This document shows positions 23,890 through 35,900 of a DNA stretch of 64,000 bases, in pieces. This stretch comes from Sphagnum compactum (lineage: Eukaryota > Bryophyta > Sphagnopsida > Sphagnales). The position numbers and the translations under genes were made by a program. The notes beneath the pieces were generated by a model. That model did not search any database, was not told where the DNA came from, and worked only from the letters and a program-made list of their open reading frames with translations. Each line of letters opens with the position of its first letter. The stretch's first letter is position 1. The stretch lies in the NCBI GenBank assembly GCA_965153455.1, contig OZ234499.1:17666271-17730270 (forward strand). The letters are read 5' to 3'.

Positions 23890-25330
23890 CAAAGGTCTAT
23901 TGGCAACATAACCAAAAAATCTTATATTTACATGCATACCTCACCTTATTGTAAGTCCAATCCTTAATGGCATCCCAAAAAGGAAAATTATCCAGATTAT
24001 AATGGTCATATACAAACATCCTCTCAACCAAATCCAAATGGGTAGGTAGCTTATTTCGTAACATGGATTTCATGAATGGCAAGGTGGAGAAACACTGTTC
24101 ATTTCTACACTACCCAAAATCATAATTATAAACAACTATATTAAAGCAAAATAATCTGACAATCAATGTTACAAGAGGGAGTTGGATGCAAGTTTGAACC
24201 ATAACCAAATGACAAGGTTACACATGAATAGTAATTCTTGAGCAATTACATGGTTTCTTTGTATAGTGATCTTGAAAAGGGATGTTCCAAAATTAAATCT
24301 ACTTCATCAAAAAGAGCCAAAATCTTCACTTGATCAAAATATGGGCCAATGACCTTTTTAAAACAAAAATGAACCTTTAATAAATCTAAGTGACCATAGA
24401 ATGTTTTCTTAGCAAGAGGATTCAACCAATACTAAGGATAAATTATGCATGTTACATTCATCAATTCTTGACTTGGGGATCAATGTTCAAATGTTGAAAT
24501 CAAGCATTCGACAACATGTGAACATTGTACTTTGATATCTTCAAAAGTTGTTGTCTAATCATCTTTGCTGATTTGAGTGAACAATTTAGTATATGGGCAT
24601 TTCGTTTGGAATTGATATTGCTTGCTTTAAAAGTGAAAAATCACATAGTAAATATTGAATTAATCCACCATGCAATAAACAACTGGTCATTTAGACAAAA
24701 AAAAAATGGAGTTGTTTTGGGCATACTTTGTTTCCAAATCTAGATGCATGTTATACAATTTTACACAACACAATTTAACAACACTCACAAATCAAACACA
24801 AATGTGTCACACAATAATGTAAATTTGGTAAGTGCATCAATTGCTTCCAACATCGGCATCATGCCCACCAACCCCATTATCACCTCAATGTTATGTTATT
24901 AACTAGACCTCCAACACACATCACATTGCAAGAGAATTTTGACCTTTGCTAGCAAACAAACATTCATTCTTTCTATGCTAGTTTTTTGTGGACATGAAGT
25001 ACTACCCCACAACATACATAAGACTTGCAACTTTGCACATTTGCCTCTTTGCATGTTTCTCCAAATTATCAAACTTTAGCACCAACATTTTTCCCTTCCA
25101 TCAATCTCATTACAAATTTTGCAACAAAACATGTTCAACTTGCCATTGCACCCCACCACGACTTTTGCCCGTGGTAACTTTGCAACCCAATTTATCTCTT
25201 GGAACACATAATTCAACTCCCACTTTTTTCCACCATTTCTTCTTTGAACCAATAATTGATGAAAGTTGTCTTTTTTTGTTGATAGGCTTAAGTGATAACA
25301 CTATTACCAAATCAAGAGAACATGGACATA
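23890..25330 (-). pseudogene. Degenerate hAT-like transposase remnant
   Basis: Seen: at the 3' end on the minus strand, codons for CFSTLPFMKSMLRNKL (about 24095-24045) followed by HLDLVERMF. Known: hAT transposases end in a dimerisation block with 'E-R-x-F-S-x-x-x-x-x-K-S/N-x-L-R-N-R-L'. Upstream on the same strand, a piece reading PMLEAID (about 24860-24840) resembles the DUF659 part of hAT-related proteins, and a Lys/Trp-rich frame at 25110-25310 (GSKKRWWKKVG) may be the N-terminal region. Stops and frameshifts are frequent, so the whole is inactive. The C-terminal block is the secure part; the 5' extent is a guess. Confidence 0.5.
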
Positions 25331-26280
25331 GGTAAATTACAATTAATCAACATAATTTCCATAGTAGTAAACACACCTAGGTTGACGAAGAGCCTATATT
25401 TAAAATTGATCAACAATTATAGTGGAGTCAATGTGTAACAACCCATGAAACACATATATTGGGCCCTAATTAGCTTTACCCAATTCTATTTAAGCCTAGG
25501 TAGGCCAGCTAATGAAGTTTTGGGGTTTAACTTGAATTTCATGGGGTAAGATACTAGGATGATCTTATCCAAGATGGACTGGTAGGGGGTGCCCTGGTTA
25601 ATAATAAGGTTGGGGGGGGGGGGGGGGATCGTTGGACTATGTTAAGATAGGGTTATCTTGTCTTGGCTTAGGTCGGACAAGCCTGCTAGATAAGGGGATA
25701 CGGATATGGTGGCACAGGTTTTTAAGAAGGCACTAGAAATTAGGTTTAGATTACGACAACAACTTTTTTTTTTTTGCAGTTGGTTGAATGCCTTCACGTT
25801 CTCTGAGTGATGAGTGGTGTGTGAAGAAGTGGGAGGGGAGTGAGGAGTGATGATGAATAGTGTGAGAGTTAAGCGTATGGAAAGGCTAGACATATCATGA
25901 GAAGGCAAGATCATAGGGGGAGGCTGCTGCATCATAAGGAAGTGGGTTGCCCACGTGCACCCAACCAAATAGTAGGAGGAACTAAAGCTAGAGGTATCAT
26001 TGGTGGGTGGTGGCGACTAATCAAGGGTGGTTTTGATGAGCATTCCACTCAAGGGCGAAGGGGGAAGAGGTGTATAGACCTTATATTAGGCTTGGTAAGG
26101 GAGGTAAAAAAGGAAGATGAAGAGGATGAGGGGGTTGACATGAGGAGGAAGTAGGAGGTCTACCTCTTTGTGTGAGAGCAAGGGAAGTAGGAAAGAAAGA
26201 AGAATTGTTGGTAGGTAGGAAAATGTTGTATAAGGCAGGACTATGAGCATGGTTGGAGTCTCCACAACTAGGGACTAAAG
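25331..26280. other. Intergenic DNA with a G16 run
   Basis: No gene recognised. G-run at 25612-25627, in a GC-richer patch around 25550-26160 that contains frames without domains on both strands. Confidence 0.4.
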
Positions 26281-26805
26281 ACTCCAATATATATATATAT
26301 ATATTTATATTATAATTTCGCTCAGTCCTTATTATGGTACTTTTGATTGGTCCTCCACTCAGTAACTTTGTGGACAGGGGCCTGGGAGAGTGGGAGTGGC
26401 TGGGGCCTGGGAGTACCAAATTTTTTTTTTAATATATTAATTCCGCTCATGGTCCTCCAAAATGGTACTTTTGAATGGCACTTTGTTACACACAGCCGAT
26501 CACTTTGTGTAACACGCCCAAAAACCTACCTACTTTGGTTTTGGCTCCTTCCTTCTTTCCCCATTCGCTCAATTACCCTCCCTTTCTCTCTTCTGTTCCT
26601 TTCAGCCACACTTTCACTGCGTTCCCTCTTTGTTACACACAGCCGATCACTTTGTGTAACACACCTCGCTCAAGCGTCGGGCAAGACAAAAAACACTCGC
26701 TGCGCCTCCACCTGCCACTCTGCCTGAAACCCTGCCCTCTCAAGAATCTCCGAAGTCACATCACGGGGGACTTCACAGTGGCCTTCGGCCACGGGCACCC
26801 ACTAG
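26281..26805 (+). mobile_element. Probable non-autonomous Helitron (3' terminus at 26805)
   Basis: Seen: a GC-rich hairpin GTGGCCTTCGGCCAC (26778-26792; 6-bp stem, TTC loop) followed nine bases later by CTAG at 26802-26805 and then T. Known: Helitrons end with a short hairpin about 10 bases before CTRR and insert between A and T. The left limit is uncertain: an (AT)-rich start with 'TAATTTCGCTCAG' near 26315 recurs as 'TAATTCCGCTCATGG' near 26438, so two copies of the 5' part may be nested. Inside, a 35-bp sequence with GTTACACA/TGTGTAAC arms occurs twice. No Rep/helicase gene, hence non-autonomous. Confidence 0.55.
26481..26662. repeat. Direct repeat (35 bp) containing an inverted repeat
   Basis: CTTTGTTACACACAGCCGAT and the following ACTTTGTGTAACAC occur at 26481-26515 and 26628-26662, 147 bp apart. 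Each copy is itself a hairpin with GTTACACA / TGTGTAAC arms. Confidence 0.85.
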
Positions 26806-27680
26806 TATATATATATTTGGTGTGTGAAGCTGTGATTTGAGAAAATCTTGTTCCAATTGTTGTAGGTTGTGTGTGTGTTGGATCTTGGCAAGCTATGGTT
26901 TACACAAAAAACTATCTTAATTTTGTCAATTTTCAATACGTATCCAAGTTTCATGCATCATGGTGGAAATTTGGAAAATAATTTTCATTAATTTTTGTAA
27001 AAGATCATGATTCATATCTCAATCTAACATTATGTTATGAATTCAATGCACATATGAATGACATAATATTCCAACAAAATATTATTTTGATTTGGAAAGC
27101 CTTGTCACATTTTTGTAATTTTAACAAAAGGACTAAGAAATGCTACATTTAATAATAAATTTTCCATGAAATTTTGCACATACATAAAAGAAACCATAAA
27201 AAAAATCTTTCCCATCAAAATTTTCAAATTTTTTTAAGGTCGTGGAATTTAAATCAGATGATTTTTAAATGTTCATTAGTACATTATGGTATGAAAATGT
27301 TAATGATTATGATTTTTTAGGTTGGAAAATGTTCTTCAATTGAAGATTTCCTTAGGTTAAGTGTTTTTTTAATCATTTGACAAAAGTAAGATGAAGTTTG
27401 AAAATTTAAAAAAATGGAAAACTATTATCAAATAAGGGTCTTTTAAAAACCATTATTAAATTATTGGTGTACATTTACACAAATGTACAATTATGTTTCA
27501 ATTTCATCTTCATAATTCTTATGACTTCGTTTAATTTTGAAGCCCAAATCATTTATATATGATTTTAAAAATTATTCAAAGTGAGTGAAATCTTACGTGT
27601 TGCTATTTTTAATATTATATGTATTTTCAAATTTGTCACAAATTGTGTAGACCATAGCTTGCCAACACCTTGTTCTTGAT
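26806..27680. other. AT-rich intergenic DNA
   Basis: No gene or clear element seen; many A/T runs. Confidence 0.4.
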
Positions 27681-27681
27681 T

Positions 27682-27957
27682 GTGATTCATTGGTTTAAAC
27701 TTGTGGTTAGTTATAGCAATAACAAGAAGATATTATTGGGAATAGGAAGGGTAGTTGTTTAGATTAGAGGAAGGCAATATATCCAAAGAAAGAGAGTTCA
27801 TTTCCTAACTAGTTGTGGTTCACTAGTTTAGGGTTGCAATTAGTTATAGCAAGAGCGATAGGACAAGATTGTGAATAGGAAAAGTTACTATCTAGATTAG
27901 ACAAGGCAAGAAATAATAAAATATATCCGTAGAAAGAGAGAGAGTTCATTTCTTAAC
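27682..27957. repeat. Diverged tandem duplication (two units of about 130-145 bp)
   Basis: Unit 1 (27682-27809) and unit 2 (27815-27957) both start GTG(A/G)TTCA(T/C)T, contain TTAGTTATAGCAA, GAATAGGAA, TAGATTAGA, and end AGAGAGTTCATTTC(C/T)TAAC. Confidence 0.8.
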
Positions 27958-30240
27958 ATAGACACCCCTTTAATGTCCTCCAAAAGATGGGGGAAGAATG
28001 GCCCAAATTAAATTGTTAGGCCGAGCTAATTTTGTGCCTAACGACATAGATGACAAAGTCAATGAAACATGCAAAAAAATGCAAGCACCTTGAACAATTT
28101 TCTATAAAACAAAACAAAAAGTAGTTTCTTGTAATTAATGTAAAGTCTACGAAAAACCTCTAAATAAAGTCTATGCAAACAATGGAAGGGAAGAAGAAAT
28201 AAACAAGGGAGGGGGAAAAATTTTATTTGGAAACTAAAATTGTAAAGTGCATGCTTTTACAACAACATGTAATCTAATGTCATAAACAAGTAGATCCTCA
28301 TGGCATTCTTGCCACTAGTTGCTTTCACAACGTTACATAGAATTCAAATCTCTAACAATTTCACATAAACTCAAAGCATCTTTGGAACTCCCATTTTTGT
28401 TGGCCATTGCTTATACTATTCCCTATCACAATCTGGCACTCGTGACTAGCAAATAAGAGAATAAAAGAATGCTTGTGAATCACAATGAAAGCAAGGGGAA
28501 GAGTGATGTTAAAGTAATTGACATTATGCACAACCAACTACATGAATCATCAATGCATAGAAAGAGGGGCAAGGGAGGGGGCTACTAGGTAGTTGAAGAA
28601 GACATCAATGAGATTGCTTTCAATTGAAGGCCATTGTTTATGAGTCAATGTTAACCCCTTCGTGATTCCCACTTGTCCCGTGATCAAATGTGAGACTAGC
28701 CCTAGATTCAATAGTTAGGAATATGGTGAAATGGATGGCTCAAATCCATACATTTTAACAAAGGTGTGTTGTTTAGCCTAGTCAAAACTTTCCCCATGGC
28801 AAAATTTTGCCATAAGAAATACATTGTTTAATGCGTCCTAGAACCTAGAAGTGGAAAAATCAGATCATTTCTAGTAATGTTTTGGAAATGCAATGATGGA
28901 GAACCTCATGTCTTTGGCATTTTTAAAATTAAAAAAAATTGCCAATAAAATCCTAATACAATATTAGACCCTTTCTCACAAAATTGGCTTCTATATGGCA
29001 GAATACCCACATGGTCATAAAAAAAAAAAAAGTTTTTGATGGAGTCTTTGGTTCAATTGAGATGGGTTCTTTAGATTTTATAAATCTTTGCTTCTGATCA
29101 TTTTCATAATTTAAAAAAAAAGCTTGTCTAGATTAAGACAAGATTTGGTTTCATTTGCATTCCACATAATTAAACATTCTTTTTGTTTTGGGGTGTAATA
29201 TTAGTTTGTTTCGACTAGTACACACATTTCAAAAATTAAAAATATGTAATATGAATTATGTACAAGTTATTAATAACTTGCTTAAAGTATAAGGCCGAGC
29301 TTCTATTTCTTTTGATAAACTTGTATTTCCCTATCTAGAGAACTTGAACTTAGTTAAAACAAACAACAGCCCAATTCAAATTTTACATTTGATTTTGAAA
29401 AGAGATCAAGTGTTCAATAACCTTTCTCTTGTGTAAAGAAAGAGGAGTTGTAGTTCCAGAAGAGTTTCATACCTTTTTAACTCAAGATAACAAGCCACCC
29501 AGAGCAGATTCCAACTCTCAGTGCACCCCCTGGGCTTGCCCTAATGGTCCCTCACTTAGGGAATTGTTGAAACTTGGAATCTGCCCTTGGCAACACCTCG
29601 TCTAAGTACCTCAAGAGCTATATACATTGAGAGCTATTTACACCTTTTTGAAGCACAAATACAACTTAAATTTTTTGATCTCCTGTCATTTTTTGTTTAT
29701 GCAATTGAATTGGTGCGTAAGTACATACGGTGACCTTAAAAAAAGCACTAACAATATGTTAGGGTTTGGGGTGGCAGATTAAATCATTTTCTTCATTACA
29801 ATATATGACGTTATCTTCTTCAATGATCATACACTTGCAATAGTGACCAAAATGTGCTTGCCGCACATGATTTTTTCTTCATATTGTGGAATCTACCACC
29901 CCAGAACTTAATGTCACAGAGAGGCCTTGCCCTACCCATTAAGTTGAGTTCGTCACCCAGCTCACTCTCACAGGCTTGCTGGACACTTTACCAACACAAT
30001 GAGTATGGCTTGACCATTCCTTTGTACATAACCATCCTGGGTAGAATCTTGATGCTCTAATTGGCTGTCAGGTTTGTGAGATACAACTCATGTTAACCTT
30101 TCATCTTCATTTCATTAGCAAACTACTAGTTAGCACAAGGTATGATCGTTGGCTCTCGTTGGCCTAATGATTTCGTAACTCTTCACTGCTTGGATAAAGA
30201 TTTCATAACCTCTCCCTGCATCACATGCCTTGACTATTCA
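27958..30240. other. AT-rich intergenic DNA with one foldback
   Basis: No gene recognised. A foldback pairs 29764-29780 (GTTTGGGGTGGCAGATT) with 29890-29907 (AATCTACCACCCCAGAAC), one mismatch and one bulge, with a loop of about 110 bases. Confidence 0.4.
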
Positions 30241-31930
30241 CGGCAACCATGGGTGCTCTTGCAGGTTACCTAGTCCATAATCTTTCCCCGCCCCCAAAGT
30301 GTCCAAAATTTACTCCCCCAGAAAGAGTCCAAGATTTTGGGCTCCACAAAATCTGTGCAGCCAAAAGCAGAGATGGCCTTTTGTTTTCTGAATTGGCAAT
30401 ATGTAGACAGCAAGTTAGTTGCAGAGCAAATTGCAGCAGTAGATTTTGATCAGTCGTAAGCAAACAAGGTGGAGATGTTTGTGGACACTTATATTAGTGT
30501 GGTTTGCCGCAACGAGTTAATTGATTGATGTGCAAGTTGTGATTGGGCACAGCGATGTTTTCGTCAGGAAAAAGTTTTGCTATTAGCGCCTGCATCTAGC
30601 TGGGAGAGTAAAAGGCCATGGCCCATAACCCAGCGTCAGACTATCGTACCATGCTGTGACAAAACAGAATCCTGCAGTCTTGTAGCGATATACAGCAGGA
30701 AACTGCAGCCTGGTGTGGGAGAGGAGCCTTGCCCATCTCTCAGCAGTTGGCTGCAGCAGCTGTATTCTGCCTGGCCAAGAGTAAACCAGCTCCCCACCAC
30801 GGCACCATGCAAGGTGGATGATGTTTGCGCTAGAGGCGAGTTTCAGGACTGAAGACAGCAGATTATGCGAGGTAAGCATGCCCTGGCAAACCTGTTAGGC
30901 AATCCTTAACAGGTTTGCCCGGGGTGTGTGCTGCACCTAGCAGAATCCACCATCTACAGCACACTCTTTGAACGTCAAAGACAGGAAACGTCGTTGGAAT
31001 GGTGGAGACTGAGATGGGAATGTTGCAGAATATGCTGGCCACAAAATCGATAACTTGGGCTCATTCTGCAGCTCTGAAGAGTCAAAAAAGGACCGGATTG
31101 GCAACCCCTGACTTTAATGTGTAAGGTAAAGCTGCAGTGTGAGGGGAGCAGAACAAGGGCCTACAACAAGGGACCATGTGCGACAATAGTTTAGAGCGCT
31201 TTTGCACCATTCTTGTAATTCCCTTTGCCCCAGTGCTTTAGTTGGTGAAAGGATCCCTGCACTTTGATTTTTGATTTTTCCAGGTTGTTTTTCTTTTTTC
31301 TTTAGGGGGCGGCAAAATCACGCCAGGATTGGATTTATTTCTTGGCAGAGTAGAGAGGTTCGTGGCATTGGGAGCAGTGAAGAAGCCAAAAAGATGTAGT
31401 GGGCCCAGAAAGAAGATGGGTTTTCCGAAAGATCAGGCAAGGGCAGGAACTTCTTTAGAGCAAATTGTAAAGCCCACCCATAAATGTAATACTTGCCGTG
31501 AAATTACACCCCATAACGTGCCCATCAAATACACTACACAAAAATTGCCAAGTTTTTACTGGACAAGAAACACTCTTCAGAGTATCACCAATCCAAACTT
31601 GAGGGCTCTTGGGCCAATGGCACATTGGCCCAAGGTTATTAAACCTGTTGTAAGGTGACTTGTAAGGTCATCCATCGCAATTCCGGTAGAAATGAGCTTT
31701 TTTAACTTCAGAGTTCTGTGTGAAAAAACCAATTTCCAAGAAACCGGGGAGAATCGACTCACCAACTACCCCAAACCTAACCCCAGAAGCAAAGGTTCCT
31801 ATGAGCTATGAAATGAGATTTCGAAAGAGCAAATAGACCGCAAACTAGAACTGACAGTTTCAAAATTTTGAAAGAACTAAAAAAAAGGAGGAGGCTGAAA
31901 ATCACAAGTTCTCCCTCACAAAGTTACAAT
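30241..31930. other. GC-richer unassigned region; possible non-coding transcript or decayed gene
   Basis: Base composition resembles the gene islands, and frames of 90-109 codons occur on both strands (30577-30852 +, 30583-30879 -, 31329-31658 +), but none shows a domain and no coherent exon chain was found. A perfect 13-bp hairpin lies at 30885-30919. Confidence 0.3.
30885..30919. repeat. Perfect 13-bp hairpin, terminator-sized
   Basis: GGCAAACCTGTTA (30885-30897) and its reverse complement (30907-30919) enclose a 9-base loop. No T-run follows; a role is not evident. Confidence 0.75.
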
Positions 31931-31931
31931 A

Positions 31932-32340
31932 GGGTAACTTGTCCTATGACTGAACACCACCTATGACCGAACACTTTTATTAATATCTTCTTCGTCTCTT
32001 CTTCATTTTGAGTGATTTAAAACGTTATGGGAGCGCTAACTTGAGCTTTTCAATTCGTCTTTGAACAGCAGAGGCAAAGAAGTAATTATAGAAGAGCAAG
32101 AAGAGAAATAAGCTTTTTTTCAAGTTATAAAACACGTTTTTCTTCTCTTTTCTTTCTCTTCTACCCCTCTTACTTTCAATGCTCATAACTTTCTCATTTC
32201 TTGTTCAATTTAAGTGATTTAAAGTGCTATAAGAGCGCAACCTTACGATCTACAAATAATCTGTGAACGATAAAGGAAATAGAGCGACTTCACAGAATTT
32301 TTTGGGTGTTCGGTGGTTTTTAGTGTCCACCATTACCCCC
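31932..32340. mobile_element. Possible non-autonomous terminal-inverted-repeat element
   Basis: The left end GGGTAACTTGTCC..GAACACCACC..GAACAC resembles the reverse complement of the right end (GGGGTAATGGTGGACAC..AACCACCGAACACCC). The interior holds a duplicated piece: 'GAGTGATTTAAAACGTTATG' near 32011 and 'AAGTGATTTAAAGTGCTATA' near 32213. The right end runs into a C-tract (32336-32351). No coding capacity; superfamily unknown. Confidence 0.4.
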
Positions 32341-32359
32341 CCCCCCCCCCCACCCCCCC

Positions 32360-33900
32360 TACTTTGGAGGTATATTGTTTGAATACTATCAATAAACTAT
32401 GAAGTCCAGGTTTTGGTAGTTTTTATCCCACCATTTTCCCGAAGTGTAAATCTTGATAAATGATGTATCCACACTAGCATTTGCTATATACCAGTGTTGA
32501 ACGGTTACCAGTAACAGGAACACACCTCAACAATTATCAAGTCAGTTCTTAGAATTCATAACTGTGATCATCAGAAAAATTGGGTGATAGTTTTGATATA
32601 GAACCATGGTTTTGAAATTTTTTCAAAATATCAAACAACCATCTGTATAACTGTCAATCCTTTGCTAAATCTTTCATGAAAATCACCCAATTCAATGTTA
32701 TTTCTGAAATAACCAAAACCAGTGTTTCTTTGATTTTTACTATTTTTAATAAAAAAGCCAGAATTCAATATAAATCATAAATTCAATAATCGCATAACAT
32801 TGGTATTTTACTGGTGTTGGTTGATTCTTCCTTTCTAAGAGAGCTTTTGATCCCAGTTTTGACACTAAAATTCTTTTCCTCAATTCTCCAGGTGCAATTT
32901 TTTGAGCTATTTATTGTATTTTTCCTTGTGATTCTGATTTCGGTATTGTTTTTTTCAAATTCAAGAACCTTTGGGCTTGGTTTGAAAACCACATATGGCT
33001 TCATGTAACATTACACACTCTGCAAGATTGCATATTGTATAGGCACAAATATTTACACCAAATTAAAACTGGGGTTGGTGCATACATATAGAGTTCTACA
33101 ACTAATCAATTAGTTATAAAGTTTAGTCTGCTTGTGAACTTTTCAAACAAGTTGTTTCGCCTAAATAAACTTAACCTCTGTTCAAGATCATCTTAAAAAA
33201 ATTTGATTTCAGTACTAGCAAAAGACTAGTTCCATAGTTTAACTCTTGTGACGATTTCACAAAAAAGGATGTCAAGTCAAGTCCAGATCACAAAACCCAA
33301 AACCTGAATCTGTGAGTTCGATACTCCAAACCAGGGAACTTGCTAACACTGATATGTACCCAGATTTGTTTGAATCTGACCTCAAATTTTGAGTCTTGAA
33401 CCTGGTTTATGAATACGAAGACCTAGATTCAAAACCAGGTCAGAGGTTCCAAGAAATTAACAAAACCATTGGCATGTGTGCTTATCCTTTTGAATAAAGT
33501 ATTCCTAGGTGTGTAGCAAAATGATAATTACATTCTTACCAAGACAGTGGACACATTCTAACATGCATTGTTTGGGCAAGGCAATGAAAAAGGCCCATCA
33601 CCAGCTTGAAAAAGGAACCAAGGATAAGAGATTTACACCCACCATATATGCAAAGCCATCCTTGTTTTGTTCAGTTTCGCAAGCACATGGAATGCACAGG
33701 CCTAGCTTGCTGGACATTATTTGAACTCGCATAAATCCATGGACTAGCTTAGTTTCATACTCATAAAGGTCTACAAGTAATATTTTGCCTTCAACTGCAT
33801 ACTAATAATTTATCTTTGTAGTATACTGCACAAGAAAATGCACTCAATGCCATCAAAAAACCTGCACAACCCAATTGGTTCAAGGAGCTCATACTACATT
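32360..33900. other. AT-rich intergenic DNA with a diverged 'GGTTCTTTGA' repeat
   Basis: No gene recognised. About 32500-32760 shares words ('AACAGGAAC.CACC', 'ATAACCAAAACCA', 'TTTGATTTT') with the GC-rich copy at 41.79-42.37 kb, and more weakly with 13.4 kb and 51.1 kb. Confidence 0.35.
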
Positions 33901-34181
33901 TAATGGTGATTCACGAAGTGCTATTATGAGCAAGAGAAATTTTATTCATTATACAGCATTCTTTTGCATCCTTTAGGAGTTGCACACCTTCATTGATCTT
34001 GGAGAAGGGCAGCATCTCAAGCTCCTTTGTGGGTGATATACTGGTCCAAATTGATTGTCTGAAATCATACCAAATGAAGAGTATCAGTTGCTCTATTCTT
34101 ATTTGAATTAGCACCAGTGTGCAATTGCTTTATCAGACAGAACCCTTGCAAGGAAGAAGAAACATGGGCCAGAAGAAAGTG

Positions 34182-34796
34182 CTAAAAAGAGAGTGCAAGC
34201 TTACCTATTGCATTGTGACGCAAATTGCAACTAACCTTGTTGAATTCAATCACTGTTGGGTAATTCAACCTAAACTCATCACATTTCCTGAGCTCTTCTC
34301 TTCCTACCAACAGTCTAAGACTCTTGAAGCAGCAGTCAGTCACTGTCAGTGGTGAGTGAAAGCAAATCAGAGAGCTGCTGCAGTGCCTGAGGATCCAAGC
34401 TGAGAGGAAGCGATTCCTGACAAAACAACACAGCACAGCGATGCCTGAGGGAAAGCTCCCTGACCTCAAAAAAATAAATAACACACGGCTGAAAATTACA
34501 ATAACTTTGTGATCCTTAAGACTTTGGAAGGATCTGTTGTTGTTTCTTGCGGGAGGAGGCAGTTGAGAGAGTAGTACAAGTTTACCGCAATTGCAGAGAT
34601 TCTGACATAACAAAAGCTCATACAAAGAGTCTGGAGAATCAAATCCGGAGATTGTGATCACACATCTCCATAATCTCTCAGCATCAATCACAGATGAATA
34701 ATCAACACATGCGCCACTGTAACATAACTGCTGCATAATCATCCTCAATATCACGGCCAGGACAAGGTCGCAAACTGCCACGATCTTGTGGAGCAT
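34182..34796 (-). CDS. Unclassified open frame of 204 codons, low confidence
   Basis: The longest unassigned open frame in the window, rich in Cys and Leu, in GC-richer DNA. It has no domain I recognise. An internal stretch (34500-34590, coding QLPPPARNNNRSFQSLK) is repeated in non-coding form at 34930-35015, only about 0.4 kb upstream, which argues that the similarity is of DNA rather than protein. No TATA box or splice-linked exons were assigned. It may be a chance frame in a non-coding transcript. Confidence 0.2.
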   Translation of the reverse strand: MLHKIVAVCDLVLAVILRMIMQQLCYSGACVDYSSVIDAERLWRCVITISGFDSPDSLYELLLCQNLCNCGKLVLLSQLPPPARNNNRSFQSLKDHKVIVIFSRVLFIFLRSGSFPSGIAVLCCFVRNRFLSAWILRHCSSSLICFHSPLTVTDCCFKSLRLLVGREELRKCDEFRLNYPTVIEFNKVSCNLRHNAIGKLALSF

Positions 34797-35018
34797 GGTG
34801 ATGAAGGTTTTGCCAAGAGAACAAGCATTGATCTATGGCACAGTTCTCCGCCATGCACGCGATTTATAAGAAAGATCATCTGCGTAACTTCAACAACAGA
34901 TTCAACTACACAACAAAATCAGTGATCATGTGTGTAAACAATTGCAACAACTTTTGTGATTCTTGAGACTTTTCTTGAATCTGTTTCTTGCAGGAGGCAG
35001 TTAGAGAGAGAGTAGCTG
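34496..35018. repeat. Diverged direct duplication of about 80 bp
   Basis: 34496-34582 and 34937-35012 share 'TTGTGAT(C/T)CTT(A/G)AGACTTT', 'TGTTTCTTGC(G/A)GGAGG' and 'AGGCAGTT(G/A)AGAGAG'. Confidence 0.7.
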
Positions 35019-35099
35019 AGTGGAAATGTTTTTAAAAAAAAAATTTAAATGACGAGCAAAAAATAATAGGGTACAACCAGTTTTTTTTTTTTTTTTTCT

Positions 35100-35900
35100 T
35101 AATTTTCTCATGGTGCTTCAAAAGTGGTGATCAGCCAAAAGAGGATTTAGCCAAATCTGGCTACAAGACAAATAAAGAAGTAAGACAATCTAGGAATTCT
35201 ATTTTGCATAATAGGCTATTTCAAAAGTAGGAAGCTAGAAATCTGCCCAAATTCTTCAAAATCCTTTGCAATTTCATGATTTTTCTTCTTCAAAATGTGG
35301 TGATTTTTTGGGAAATTTTCCAAAAAGTTTTCCTGGCCATGTTATTAGGGATTTTTTTTAGCAAAATGTCGAATTTTCATCACCAAAAATATTAGTGGGT
35401 GCAACTTGTTGGAAATTGAGTGTTTTTTTTTTTCCCAGTTTTGTCAAGTACATAGTTGGAGTGTCAATCCTTCATAATAGGAATGAGCCAAATATGGCTA
35501 AAGGTTAGATACTAAAGTAGAATTCTTTTCAAAACCTGACTAGTTTTGACTATCAATAAGAACTCAATCTCTAAATATGGCAATAGATGACTTTTTCTCC
35601 TCAAAATATGGCGATTTTTTCGCTTTTTCTTTTTTTGCACAAAAATACTTTGTAGAATTCACACCAATGTTTTTCTAGTAAATTTTGTGATGTTGCCATA
35701 TGGCAATTGTCCACAAGGGAGAGATTTAGCCTTGTTCGGCTATAGACCAGCTATGAAAGTAGAAATTTGTTAAAATCCTTTTATAACCTAGCTACTTGCT
35801 TGAACAATATTATGTAGAAACATGGCAATTTTTAGACTTTTCTTCAATTTTGGCGATTTTTTGAAAGAAAAAGGAAAATTAATAAAATATTATTTCTAAA
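35100..35900. repeat. Degenerate array of about 300-bp units (TTTAGCCAAATCTGGCTA family)
   Basis: Three related units start near 35115, 35430 and 35690. Each has, in order, a 'GTGATG..GGCAAT/GATC.(T)CCA' start, 'TTTAGCC..(A/C)T(G/C)TGGCTA', 'AAAGTAGAA(A)T', 'CTAG' and 'TGGCGATTTTTT'. The same family occurs singly at 5.8 kb and 41.3 kb. Confidence 0.6.

Noticed and set aside
25612-25627. G16 run (and the C-tract at 32336) as functional G-quadruplex sites
   Set aside because: Simple homopolymer runs; no supporting context and length is prone to sequencing error.
30577-30879. Overlapping open frames on both strands (91 and 98 codons)
   Set aside because: Both strands open over the same bases and neither product has a motif; typical chance frames in GC-richer DNA.
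33310-33330. 'GAGTTCGATACTCC' as the T-arm of a tRNA gene
   Set aside because: No acceptor, D or anticodon arms could be folded around it.
33400-33440. Short inverted repeat ACCTGGTTT / AAACCAGGT
   Set aside because: Nine-base stem with a 23-base loop in repetitive DNA; within what is expected by chance.
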